DNA from: Deltaproteobacteria bacterium
Lineage (GTDB): Bacteria; Bdellovibrionota; JACOXK01; 2-02-FULL-40-11
NCBI GenBank assembly: GCA_016198185.1
Contig: JACQJD010000005.1
Span: forward strand, 1-32,181
DNA: 32,181 nt
Reading direction: 5' to 3'
A program made the translations under genes and the position numbers. The notes under the pieces are model-generated. The model worked only from the letters and a program-made list of their open reading frames with translations, was not told the DNA's origin and did not search any database. Shown here piece by piece: positions 25,970 to 32,181 of this stretch; within the stretch, counting starts at the first letter, position 1; each line of letters opens with the position of its first letter.

Positions 25970-26641
25970 ATGCGTGTGGTGAGCCTGAAAAATGCCGGCC
26001 CCCTCCTCGATGACAAGACGCGACAATGGATTCGTGTGCTCATGGAAGCTTTGAAATTAAAAGATCCGTATACTTTTTTTCATTCGGTCCGTGTTTCGGA
26101 ATATGCATTGATGATGGGCCGAAATTTGAATGTTTCTTCGACGGAGATGGTGTCTTTAGAATTGGGAGCTTTGTTACATGATTTGGGTAAAATTGGCGTT
26201 CCAGACCATATTTTAAAAAAAGAGGGAGCGCTGACGGAACAAGAATTTGAATGGATGAAAAAACATCCTGTGATGAGTGCCCAAGTCATTGGCCACTGTC
26301 AGTGGTTAAAAGACGTTGTTCCGATTGTAAAGCATCACCATGAGCGTATCGATGGCTTGGGGTATCCTGAAGGATTAAAGGGGGAGGCGATTTCCCCGTT
26401 AACACGTGCGGTTTTTATTGTGGATGCCTTTGATGCCATGACCTCCGATCGCCCCTATCGAAAAGCTTTGTCTTTTGAAGTTGCCTACCAAGAACTTGAG
26501 CGTTGTGCAGGGACTCAATTTGATGCTACATTGGTTGAAATTTTTATCCATGAGCACCAGCAGCAAAAATACAAACTTGAAAAAAGCCGATTCGTTGATT
26601 TTATCGACGACAACCCAGCGCTCCAAAAGAAAGCTGTCTGA
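25970..26641 (+). CDS. HD-GYP domain cyclic-di-GMP phosphodiesterase
   Basis: A 223-residue protein that is almost only an HD-GYP domain, which hydrolyses cyclic-di-GMP. Seen: 'FHSVRVSEYA', the metal site 'LLHDLGKIGVPDHIL', 'MKKHPVMSAQVI', 'KHHHERIDGLGYPEGLKG' (with the GYP triad) and 'VDAFDAMTSDRPYR'. All expected metal ligands look intact, so activity is likely. There is no receiver or sensor domain. It starts 1 nt after the sigma-28 stop, with a weak Shine-Dalgarno, and overlaps the hflX frame. The link to sigma-28 suggests that the motile state and low cyclic-di-GMP are set together. Confidence 0.93.
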   Translation: MRVVSLKNAGPLLDDKTRQWIRVLMEALKLKDPYTFFHSVRVSEYALMMGRNLNVSSTEMVSLELGALLHDLGKIGVPDHILKKEGALTEQEFEWMKKHPVMSAQVIGHCQWLKDVVPIVKHHHERIDGLGYPEGLKGEAISPLTRAVFIVDAFDAMTSDRPYRKALSFEVAYQELERCAGTQFDATLVEIFIHEHQQQKYKLEKSRFVDFIDDNPALQKKAV

Positions 26642-27893
26642 ATTAGAACATGCTTTCTTGGTGGGGATTTGGCGTCCTGGCCAAGTGCGTTGGCAGGCCG
26701 AAGACTCTTTTCATGAGCTCAAAGAGCTAACCCGAACGGCAGGGGCCCAAGTGGTTGGTGAAGCTTTCCAGCATTTGAAATCCATTCATCCGCGGTTTTT
26801 TATTGGAACAGGCAAGGTCCAAGAAATGAAAGACCAGGTGTTCACCTGTGGCGCGGATCTTGTGATTTTAGATGAAGAATTAACACCGGCTCAGCAAAAC
26901 CATTTGGCGGAAGTGTTGGAGGTCAAAGTTTTAGATCGCACAGGTCTGATCTTAGATATCTTTTCCCAGCGTGCCAAAAGCAAAGAAGGTAAGCTGCAAG
27001 TGGAATTGGCAGCGCTCGAATATTTATATCCAAGACTCAAAGGGCAGGGGCATCTCATGTCTCGCTTGGGTGCTGGGATTGGAACGCGGGGGCCTGGCGA
27101 AACCAAACTGGAGACCGATCGTCGAAGGATGAGAGATCGTATTTCAAAACTCAAAGATGAAATTCAAAGCATTCAACAATCCAGAGAGCTCCACCGACGA
27201 AAACGGAAAGCCATTCCCATGCCCGTGGTAACGCTCGTGGGGTATACCAATACTGGAAAATCGACGCTCTTAAATGCACTGACCCACGCACAGGTTTTTG
27301 CAGAAAATAAATTGTTTGCCACGTTGGACCCCACCACCCGACGCCTTCGATTGCCGAGCGGGCATGATATTTTGCTGACGGATACGGTTGGGTTTATCAA
27401 AAAATTGCCGGTTGAATTGATTGATGCATTCCGTGCGACTTTGGAAGAACTCGAAGAAAGCGATGTTTTGGTGCATGTGATGGATGCCTCTGATCCTTAT
27501 CTTTCGGAGCGTGTGAAGGAGGTGATGAACGTTTTGACGCAGTTGGGGGTGGATCAAAAACCCATGCTTTATGTGTATAATAAAGAAGATTGTGTCAAAG
27601 ACTTGCGCCATGTGTTTATTCGTCAAGGTCGGTTGCAGCCTTCTTGCACGATTTCAGCCTTGAACCATTCTGGATTGGATACGCTTTTGAAAGAACTTGA
27701 AAAAATGACCGATCATTTTTATGAATGGATAGACCTTTCTATTCCGATTACGGATCAAAAGACCCTCGCTCTGATTCATGCGTGTGGTGTGGTGGCTGAG
27801 GTGAAGTATTCTGAAAAAACAATTCAGCTCAAAGCGCATGTGACCCACCCCATGGCTGAGAAGCTGCGGCAGCTTGCAAACAAAATCACCTGA
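26550..27893 (+). CDS. hflX: GTPase HflX
   Basis: A ribosome-associated GTPase of 447 residues; in E. coli HflX splits stalled or heat-damaged 70S ribosomes. The N-terminal HflX domain runs from 'FLVGIW' through 'PRFFIGTGKVQEM' and 'LDRTGLILDIFSQRA', with the family hallmark 'GAGIGTRGPGETKLE'. GTPase motifs: 'GYTNTGKST' (G1), 'FATLDPTTR' (G2), 'DTVGF' (G3), 'YNKED' (G4) and 'SALNHSG' (G5). No good start exists at the expected place; the ATG at 26550 overlaps the HD-GYP gene by 92 nt and adds about 30 variable residues before the domain. A TTG nearer to the domain (26595 region) is possible. Confidence 0.93.
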   Translation: MSTSSKNTNLKKADSLILSTTTQRSKRKLSELEHAFLVGIWRPGQVRWQAEDSFHELKELTRTAGAQVVGEAFQHLKSIHPRFFIGTGKVQEMKDQVFTCGADLVILDEELTPAQQNHLAEVLEVKVLDRTGLILDIFSQRAKSKEGKLQVELAALEYLYPRLKGQGHLMSRLGAGIGTRGPGETKLETDRRRMRDRISKLKDEIQSIQQSRELHRRKRKAIPMPVVTLVGYTNTGKSTLLNALTHAQVFAENKLFATLDPTTRRLRLPSGHDILLTDTVGFIKKLPVELIDAFRATLEELEESDVLVHVMDASDPYLSERVKEVMNVLTQLGVDQKPMLYVYNKEDCVKDLRHVFIRQGRLQPSCTISALNHSGLDTLLKELEKMTDHFYEWIDLSIPITDQKTLALIHACGVVAEVKYSEKTIQLKAHVTHPMAEKLRQLANKIT

Positions 27894-27998
27894 GTGTTCC
27901 TGTCTATTTGTATATGGAAACGGAGATGGTGTGGAATCAAGTTATGGGCCATCGCCCTGCAACGGAACCAGAATTAGAAAAAAAAAATCAACAGCCTG

Positions 27999-28202
27999 TT
28001 AATCTTTATTTTTCTTGGTTGTGTCTGGGGTTTCGTTATCTTTCGGCAAATTTTCTGGATCTACTTTTTCTCCGGGAATTCGGAATTTTTCGTTGGCCCA
28101 GTCTCCCAAATCTAAAAGTCGGCATCGTTCGGAGCAGAAAGGCCGAAAAGAACTTTTTTCCCATTCCACTTTCTTTTTACAGGTTGGGCATGTGACGATC
28201 AT
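27999..28202 (-). CDS. yacG: YacG-type zinc protein (DNA gyrase inhibitor family)
   Basis: A 67-residue zinc-ribbon protein. The four cysteines are in 'CPTCKK' and 'FCSERC', and the family signature '[18 protein letters not shown]' followed by 'FRIPGE' is complete. E. coli YacG binds GyrB and blocks DNA binding. The C-terminal tail is charged. The frame has GTG at 28205 and ATG at 28202; an extended -10 TGCTATAGT ends 8 nt before the ATG, and no Shine-Dalgarno exists, so the ATG is preferred and the mRNA is probably leaderless. It converges on hflX (105 nt apart). After the stop, AACA-GGC-TGTT followed by a T run may terminate transcription weakly. Confidence 0.93.
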   Translation of the reverse strand: MIVTCPTCKKKVEWEKSSFRPFCSERCRLLDLGDWANEKFRIPGEKVDPENLPKDNETPDTTKKNKD

Positions 28203-28210
28203 CACGTGGG

Positions 28211-28219
28211 ACTATAGCA
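28211..28219 (-). promoter_or_regulatory. Extended -10 promoter of yacG
   Basis: Minus strand TGCTATAGT (28219-28211) fits the extended -10 form TGnTATAAT with one mismatch. No convincing -35 is found at 16-18 nt, which is usual for this class. The ATG lies 8 nt downstream. Confidence 0.6.
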
Positions 28220-28235
28220 TAGTTTTAAACTTCAG

Positions 28236-28264
28236 TTGCCAAAATAAATAAGTCGCGCTATATA
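28236..28264 (+). promoter_or_regulatory. Promoter of the secreted unknown protein gene
   Basis: -35 TTGCCA (28236-28241, 5 of 6), 17-nt spacer, -10 TATATA (28259-28264). It is divergent from the yacG promoter. The ATG at 28283 follows 18 nt later with no Shine-Dalgarno, giving a leader of only about 12 nt. Confidence 0.6.
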
Positions 28265-28282
28265 AGGTTTTCTTTCTTATTT

Positions 28283-29170
28283 ATGTTGCGTAAATATATA
28301 CCTTTTGTACTCAGTGCTTTCTTTTTTTGTTTTTTGCCTCTCCTTGCTTTGGCGCAAGAGGAGGCGGAAAAAACGTATGTATTGGTGGGATATCGTGCAG
28401 AGTTTCACAATGAATATTCGATGCATGCTCCCCAGCAAGAGCTTGCCAAAGCGGAAGAAGAGTTTCGTAAAAATTTTAATTCAGCCGTTCTAGAAGTATC
28501 CAGTACGATGAATGCCTGGCTTTCTAAAGTTGAGTCAACGTTTTCTGAATTAAATCCTATGACGGATGAATTAGAGATCATGACGGCCATGGAATTTCTA
28601 GATGAATTTCGAACGCAATTTTCAATCATTCCCATTCTCTTTAAAGTGAAGGCTGAGGATGTTGAGAAGATTAAACAGGATTTATTGGAAACAGTACTTA
28701 CGATAGGAGAGTTTAAAGTAGAAAGGGTGTCTCAGGCCACGTATGCTTTTAAAGTCACCTGTGGGGTGTGGAGCAATGAGTTAGATGATTTGGATCCTTG
28801 GCTGAGCACAACCATTGAAAAGCAAAAGTTTTTTAGTTCACCCGTTTTGGCTCAAGAAGATGAGCTAAAGACGCTTTGCAAGGTGGTTCAACAATCTATT
28901 GAAACGCTTCCGGTGGAACTTCAAGAAAGGGCTTTGGTGCAATATCATTTGTTTTATTATATGGTAGGCGATCCTTCTTGGATCGATGATGGATTTCTTC
29001 CTCAAATGGCTCGGCCAACCTATGTGCGGGTCGAAGGCCAGCTCAAAGCAAAAGTTCCTTTGCCGATGATTGAAGAAGCGTGTGATGCGAAAGCATGCTT
29101 GATGATTCCAAAAAATGAAACACCGCCCCCAAGCCCAAAGAAAGTAGAAGCCGATGAAAACCATTTTTAA
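28283..29170 (+). CDS. Secreted protein of unknown function
   Basis: A 295-residue protein that I do not recognise. The first 24 residues are a clear signal peptide ('YIPFVLSAFFFCFLPLLA' then LALA/QEE), so it is exported to the periplasm or beyond. The mature part is acidic, mixed alpha/beta, with three to five scattered cysteines ('VTCGVW', 'TLCKVV', 'EACDAKACLM') that could form disulfides, and a Pro/Lys-rich tail. No catalytic motif is visible. It is transcribed divergently from yacG and overlaps the next small gene by 17 nt. Confidence 0.8.
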   Translation: MLRKYIPFVLSAFFFCFLPLLALAQEEAEKTYVLVGYRAEFHNEYSMHAPQQELAKAEEEFRKNFNSAVLEVSSTMNAWLSKVESTFSELNPMTDELEIMTAMEFLDEFRTQFSIIPILFKVKAEDVEKIKQDLLETVLTIGEFKVERVSQATYAFKVTCGVWSNELDDLDPWLSTTIEKQKFFSSPVLAQEDELKTLCKVVQQSIETLPVELQERALVQYHLFYYMVGDPSWIDDGFLPQMARPTYVRVEGQLKAKVPLPMIEEACDAKACLMIPKNETPPPSPKKVEADENHF

Positions 29171-29381
29171 ACTTTTAGAGAATATTGAAAAAGCCATTAC
29201 GGCCCAAAAAGAAATTGTGGTGATTGATAAAAGTGGAAAATTTCACCGGGGCAATTTGTACGATCACTACGTTCGACTTTCTGCCGACAAACTTCGTGGA
29301 AAAGTAAAGCTTCGGCTTTCCCAAGACCAGCGCGAAATTGAAGTTGAGGCGACCGATATTTTGGACATTCAATTTCATTAA
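29154..29381 (+). CDS. Small protein of unknown function
   Basis: A 75-residue basic protein. After an N-terminal helix ('IFKLLENIEKAITA') the rest alternates like a small beta barrel: 'EIVVIDKSGKFHRGNLYD', 'YVRLSAD', 'VKLRLSQ', 'EIEVEATDILDIQFH'. This could be an SH3- or Sm-like fold, which is only a guess from the strand pattern. There is no signal peptide. Its start lies 17 nt inside the secreted protein gene, so it depends on the same promoter. The coding case rests on coupling and on sensible composition. Confidence 0.6.
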   Translation: MKTIFKLLENIEKAITAQKEIVVIDKSGKFHRGNLYDHYVRLSADKLRGKVKLRLSQDQREIEVEATDILDIQFH

Positions 29382-29412
29382 GTGATTCATTATTTGATTT
29401 TGGCCGCTGCCC

Positions 29413-29432
29413 GCCCCTTTCAATAGAGGGGC
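29413..29432 (+). terminator. Possible terminator hairpin after the 75-residue gene
   Basis: GCCCCTTT (29413-29420) pairs with AGAGGGGC (29425-29432) around CAAT, giving 8 bp with one G-U pair, 31 nt after the stop. A wider TTTTGGCC / GGCCAAAA pair flanks it. No T run follows on the plus strand, so this is only a candidate. Confidence 0.35.
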
Positions 29433-29553
29433 CAAAAGATGCGGAATTATTTGTGCGTTTATCAATAGTTCTTAGTCGTAACCATTGAATTCTAATTTAA
29501 GTCCAGGAACAAGGCAGGTAATCCACTGGTTTGAAAAGTAGAGGCTCTCAAAG

Positions 29554-29667
29554 TTTGACCCAAAAATGCCACGGGCCAATCAATACCCGAACTGGGGAAA
29601 GTCCATGACACGATTGTGTTTTTCTCAAAGCCTATTTTAGAAAACAAGCAGTATTTGACCCAAAAAT
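29554..29667 (+). repeat. 14-bp direct repeats exactly 100 bp apart
   Basis: TTTGACCCAAAAAT occurs at 29554-29567 and again at 29654-29667. Both copies lie in or at the edge of the HTH remnant (29559-29789). They may be ends of a small deleted or inserted segment. Confidence 0.85.
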
Positions 29668-29789
29668 ATGTTATTGAAGGGCTTTCTGTCTCTCAAATTT
29701 CAAAAATGACGGGACATAGTGACTGTTACGTCTATGCATCATTAAAGAAATTTGGTATCCCTCTCAGGTCGAAGATCAAGGATGGCTAG
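29559..29789 (+). pseudogene. Remnant of a helix-turn-helix DNA-binding/recombinase-type gene
   Basis: An open frame of 76 codons ends at TAG 29787-29789. It lacks an ATG; the first plausible start is GTG 29616 (57 residues). The visible part, 'YLTQKYVIEGLSVSQISK' then 'YASLKKFGIPLRSK', is the HTH pattern found at the ends of recombinases, transposases and homing nucleases ('LS..QIA...G.S...V...LKK.GI..R'). A stop (TGA at 29556) cuts the frame upstream at the first copy of a 14-bp direct repeat. It is most likely the 3' fragment of a mobile-element gene. The rest of the interval 29382-29960 holds no other coding signal that I can see. Confidence 0.4.
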
Positions 29790-29856
29790 AATGCTTTTAG
29801 AGCTGGGAACTCCATTATTTACGCTCTGGGAATGTACTCCCAAAATAAGTTCAGGA

Positions 29857-29913
29857 TGAAATGTGCCTAAGGCACATTTCACTTCGAGCACCGAAGGTGC
29901 GAGGAAGTCCCCC
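29857..29913. repeat. Two tandem hairpins in the intergenic region
   Basis: TGAAATGTGCC (29857-29867) pairs perfectly with GGCACATTTCA (29871-29881) around TAA. Directly after it, GCACC-GAA-GGTGC forms a second hairpin within 'CGAGCACCGAAGGTGCGAGG'. Arrangement and the GAGG-type flanks resemble the short interspersed palindromes at 15.1 and 31.6 kb. No T run follows. Confidence 0.7.
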
Positions 29914-29960
29914 GGTTTACAGCAATGAATATTTCATCGTTTTCATTCCAGAAAGAACGG

Positions 29961-30719
29961 TTATCGACACTTTATAAGATAAAAATAGACAAAACAGCTA
30001 GAGATATGATCTTTCCGATTTAAACAAGCTATGAACTCCTCTTTAAATTCATTAAATTTATCACCTAAATAGTTTTGTAAGCCTTTCATTCTCTCAAGTC
30101 TGTTTTCCCAGGCTGCTATTACATCTTTAGAGAGTTTTCCATCTTGTGACAACTCTTTATCTTTTAACAAAACTTTCTGCTCTAATTTTAAGGAGAGTGA
30201 GTTTATGGTTTTTTCAATATTTTCTCCCATATTAAAATCGTATAAATTTTTATCAAATAAGAGTTGATAAAAACCCTGAATAGCAGATTGTGTCTGTATA
30301 GATAAGGGAGAATGGTTTAATAACCCGCTCATTTCGGTAATCGCTAACCATCCTCCAGGTTTTAAATGTTTAAGCCAACTTTTGAGTGGTTGTCCAATAT
30401 TGGGAAAATAAGCCGCAGTAAAGCTACACCAAATGCCATCAATTTTAGGAAGGCCTAATTTTGATAAATCTGCAATATTAGCCTCAATAAATCTTGAATT
30501 TAAAATATTTTTCTTCCGTGCTTGCTCAAGAAGTTCGCTATCTTGGTCAATTCCAATTACACTTGCTCCTCGCTGCGACAAGAGAGCTGTTTGATCGCCA
30601 ATACCACAACCCAAATCCAAGACGGTACATTTGTTCAGAGGTGGCACCAGTTTAAATACTGTAGCCCAGTCTCGCCACTTATACTGTTTTTTATATTGTG
30701 TAGATAAACTTGAAGGCAT
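29961..30719 (-). CDS. Class I SAM-dependent methyltransferase
   Basis: A 252-residue protein. Motif I is 'VLDLGCGIGDQTALLS' (about residues 34-49), motif II the acidic 'VIGIDQD', then 'FIEANIADLS' and 'IDGIWCSFTAAYFPN', and 'LKPGGWLAITE' as motif IV/V. This is the general methyltransferase 11/25 layout; the substrate cannot be read from sequence. The start ATG 30719 is preceded by GGAG. It lies 27 nt after the antitoxin gene on the same strand and may be read from the toxin-antitoxin promoter. The gene is AT-rich relative to the housekeeping part of the window, and flanking sequence holds mobile-gene debris, so horizontal transfer is likely. Confidence 0.85.
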   Translation of the reverse strand: MPSSLSTQYKKQYKWRDWATVFKLVPPLNKCTVLDLGCGIGDQTALLSQRGASVIGIDQDSELLEQARKKNILNSRFIEANIADLSKLGLPKIDGIWCSFTAAYFPNIGQPLKSWLKHLKPGGWLAITEMSGLLNHSPLSIQTQSAIQGFYQLLFDKNLYDFNMGENIEKTINSLSLKLEQKVLLKDKELSQDGKLSKDVIAAWENRLERMKGLQNYLGDKFNEFKEEFIACLNRKDHISSCFVYFYLIKCR

Positions 30720-30746
30720 GTTAGTTGCTCCAAAATAAGTCTAATT

Positions 30747-31046
30747 TTAAGCAGCTTTTTTTAAAGGACGCATTGAAACAATGACCCCTAGAATAAGAGC
30801 AACCTTGACTAAAAAATCCAAACTCACTTCACTGATTTGTCCTGATTCCATTCTAGCAATTGCGGGCTGTTTACTTCCAACCAGTTCTGCAAGTTTTTGT
30901 TGGGAAAGCTTACGTTTAATGCGAACTTCTTTTAATTTTTCGATGAGTTTCTTTTTTTGATGAATGAGTTCCATTTCCACATCAGATAGTCCTAAAGCCG
31001 TACCAAATTCTTTAGCTGTCTTATATCGTTCTATTTTTGTTTTCAT
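30747..31046 (-). CDS. XRE-family antitoxin (HigA-like)
   Basis: A 99-residue protein with a helix-turn-helix at about 42-95: 'RKLSQQKLAELVGSKQPAIARMESG' split here as RKLSQQKLAELVGSKQ and PAIARMESG, then 'VSLDFLVKVALILGV'. The N-terminal 40 residues are helical and would hold the toxin-binding surface. It follows the toxin gene with a 4-nt overlap; toxin-first order is the HigBA arrangement. The protein should neutralise the toxin and repress its promoter, most likely at the palindrome 31376-31391. It ends 'RPLKKAA', 27 nt before the methyltransferase start. Confidence 0.88.
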   Translation of the reverse strand: MKTKIERYKTAKEFGTALGLSDVEMELIHQKKKLIEKLKEVRIKRKLSQQKLAELVGSKQPAIARMESGQISEVSLDFLVKVALILGVIVSMRPLKKAA

Positions 31047-31363
31047 AATCCAATACTCCTTATTCTTGTTTTTAAAAGTTCTTCTGTTCTTCGATCAATT
31101 TTTTGTTTCTTCTTTTCGGTAGCATGCAAAACGTAAATAGCATCCCCAACCTTGATAACGTAAAATACCCGATATTCACCCTGCCGTCCTGATAACCTCA
31201 GCTCATGGAGTCCTTTTGCTATCGATGGAAGGGGTCTTGAAATCGGCATCCCAAGATTCTTCCCTGCCATCAAATCATCAAATAAAGCAAAGACATCGGT
31301 AATAATGTCTTTTGGTGCATCTTCTAACTCTCTCTTAGCCTGCTTTAAGATAACCACATCCAT
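31043..31363 (-). CDS. RelE/HigB-type toxin (phage Gp49-like family)
   Basis: A 106-residue basic protein of the type II toxin group. 'LPSIAKGLHELRLSGRQGEYRVFYVIKVG' in pieces (KGLHELRL, GRQGEYRVFYVI) and 'YVLHATEKKKQKID' are the family core; the Arg and Tyr of 'EYRVFY' and the Lys-rich 'KKKQK' segment correspond to RNA-binding and catalytic positions in HigB/RelE mRNA interferases that cut mRNA at the ribosome. The start ATG 31363 lies 7 nt after a TATATT -10, without a Shine-Dalgarno. Toxin and antitoxin overlap by 4 nt. Activity is inferred from family. Confidence 0.88.
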   Translation of the reverse strand: MDVVILKQAKRELEDAPKDIITDVFALFDDLMAGKNLGMPISRPLPSIAKGLHELRLSGRQGEYRVFYVIKVGDAIYVLHATEKKKQKIDRRTEELLKTRIRSIGL

Positions 31364-31370
31364 AAGTATT

Positions 31371-31399
31371 AATATATAACGAATTCGTTATTATTTCAA
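31371..31399 (-). promoter_or_regulatory. Promoter of the toxin-antitoxin operon
   Basis: Minus strand: -35 TTGAAA (31399-31394), 17-nt spacer, -10 TATATT (31376-31371). The toxin ATG lies 7 nt past the -10. Confidence 0.7.
31376..31391. promoter_or_regulatory. Palindromic operator of the toxin-antitoxin operon
   Basis: The perfect 16-bp palindrome ATAACGAATTCGTTAT fills the spacer between -35 and -10. A dimeric XRE antitoxin bound here would block RNA polymerase, the standard autoregulation of HigBA-type pairs. Binding is inferred from position and symmetry. Confidence 0.7.
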
Positions 31400-31544
31400 G
31401 TGGAATCTGTACTATTTCTCAAGAATCAAAAAAAATGAACAACTAAATGATTTTTACCAAGTGGTTAGTAAGAACCTTTAAAAACATTGATTATAACCCG
31501 TTTTAGTCTGCTCCCCAAACATCGACTTCAATATGGTAAATACT

Positions 31545-31693
31545 GAGATGCTTCGCCCTTCGGGCTCGGAATGACAATTTGATGTGACATCGACGACAGA
31601 GATCCCTCGGCTTTGGAGGCTGTTGCCGAACTGTCATTCCGAGCGCAAAGCGCGAGGAATCTCGTTGGAGATCCCTCGAGCCTTTGGCCCTCG
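31545..31693. repeat. Cluster of short palindromic interspersed repeats
   Basis: GCTCGGAATGACA (31564-31576) and TGTCATTCCGAGC (31632-31644) are an inverted pair; the outer ends read GAGAT (31545-31549) and ATCTC (31659-31663). GAGATCCCTCG occurs at 31599 and 31668, the second continuing into 'AGCCTTTGGCCCTCG'. The same 11-mer is at 15145-15155 in the other orientation. The GAATGACA-type element recurs at 31983 and 32011. The rest of the gap 31364-31633 shows no gene. Confidence 0.75.
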
Positions 31694-31912
31694 TTTTCTA
31701 GGTAAAAAATCCCCTATTTCATGGCTGGCTAAATATCTGTGATAGTACTTATTAAATGTTTGCCTGCTCAGTTGATGGTGCTTGTAAAAATCGGAAATGA
31801 AACGATATCGTACGTGTTGTTTCTTTTTAATCAGCTCATACTCACTTATTAAAAATTGCCACTTTTGCTGATAGTTTCGCTCTAAAGTTCGATCCTCTGT
31901 CGTTCTTCTCAT
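31634..31912 (-). pseudogene. Truncated transposase/integrase-type gene, N-terminal HTH only
   Basis: A 92-codon frame with a good Shine-Dalgarno (GGAGGAG, about 8 nt before ATG 31912). 'WQFLISEYELIKKKQHVRYRF', shortened, then 'SRQTFNKYYHRYLAS' and 'LPRKRGPKARG' match the N-terminal helix-turn-helix and the 'LLP.KRGPK' linker that precede the DDE catalytic domain in a group of IS transposases. The homology stops at RKRGPK, exactly where the interspersed repeat GAGGGCCAAAGGCTCGAGGG begins on this strand; the last 14 codons are repeat sequence. The catalytic domain is missing, so the element cannot move. The N-terminal part could still bind DNA. Confidence 0.65.
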
Positions 31913-31982
31913 ATATTACTCCTCCGAATTCAAAACCTCTTTCATTCAAAGATTTTGTCAACGAATTACGTAACCTTTACAA

Positions 31983-32089
31983 GAATGACAGGGGCCCTGT
32001 GCGGGCCTCAGAATGACAGGCTGCTATCATGCAAACCGCATCCACTTCTACACCCATTTCTGTAAATATCTAAAATAATTGAGATATTT
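31983..32089. other. Right-end intergenic sequence with hairpins, no gene seen
   Basis: From 31913 to the window end I see no coding region. GAATGACAGG is repeated directly at 31983-31992 and 32011-32020 around a GGCCC/GGGCC hairpin. AAATATCT (32064-32071) pairs with AGATATTT (32082-32089). These look like repeat debris and a possible weak terminator. Confidence 0.5.
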
Positions 32090-32181
32090 TCGACCCGGTC
32101 GCCCTCTGAAATTCCAAAATCCTGCCTATAAACTAGCCACTATCAAAACCTTAAACACCCACCCAGACAATGGGTTGGGGA

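Noticed and set aside
27908-28195. 95-codon plus-strand open frame after hflX
   Set aside because: It is antisense to yacG, whose zinc motif and signature are clear.

Overview
The window looks like a chromosomal stretch from a Gram-negative bacterium of moderate GC content, most likely a deltaproteobacterial-type lineage. Supporting signs are a YacG zinc protein, a serA / HisZ-like / purA run, a DUF752 (MnmD) tRNA methyltransferase, a sigma-28 factor beside an HD-GYP protein, secreted proteins with signal peptides, and short palindromic repeats between genes. This placement is inference; no rRNA or other marker is present. Most of the window is ordinary, well-packed chromosome. The right end (about 29.4-32.2 kb) is AT-richer and looks accessory.

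Layout. 1-395: 3' end of an HNH endonuclease gene cut by the window edge. 7093-470 (minus): a potassium-uptake operon, with a TrkH/KtrB-type channel subunit, a 1359-residue protein of unknown function, and a TrkA/KtrA RCK regulatory subunit. 7432-7217 (minus): a small orphan gene. 7539-12477 (plus): class V aminotransferase, serA, HisZ-like protein and purA, joined by tiny gaps or 4-nt overlaps (serine and purine synthesis). 12634-15000: a secreted beta-propeller protein with its own promoter. 15029-19821 (plus): promoter, tRNA-Lys(UUU), tRNA-Glu(UUC), mnmD, a PlsB-like acyltransferase, gpsA and a HAD phosphatase. 19859-19939: a perfect 32-bp inverted repeat between convergent genes, followed by a minus-strand DoxX gene. 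20598-22958 (plus): FAD dehydrogenase, VanZ-like protein and M14 amidase/carboxypeptidase, overlapping. 23037-27893 (plus): hybrid sensor kinase, sigma-28, HD-GYP phosphodiesterase and HflX. 28202-27999 (minus): yacG. 28283-29381 (plus): a secreted unknown and a small unknown. 29382-32181: remnants of mobile genes, hairpins and repeats, a SAM methyltransferase, a HigBA-type toxin-antitoxin pair and a truncated transposase-like gene.

Three things stand out. First, tRNA-Lys(UUU) and tRNA-Glu(UUC), two of the tRNAs whose U34 is finished by the MnmC methyltransferase activity, lie directly upstream of the gene for that methyltransferase. Second, several first-in-operon genes have a good -10 box ending only 7-11 nt before the start codon and no Shine-Dalgarno, which implies leaderless mRNAs, while many internal genes have clear Shine-Dalgarno sites. 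Third, a large uncharacterised membrane-associated protein is encoded between the two subunits of a potassium transporter. I saw no CRISPR array, rRNA, intact insertion sequence, prophage or replication origin.
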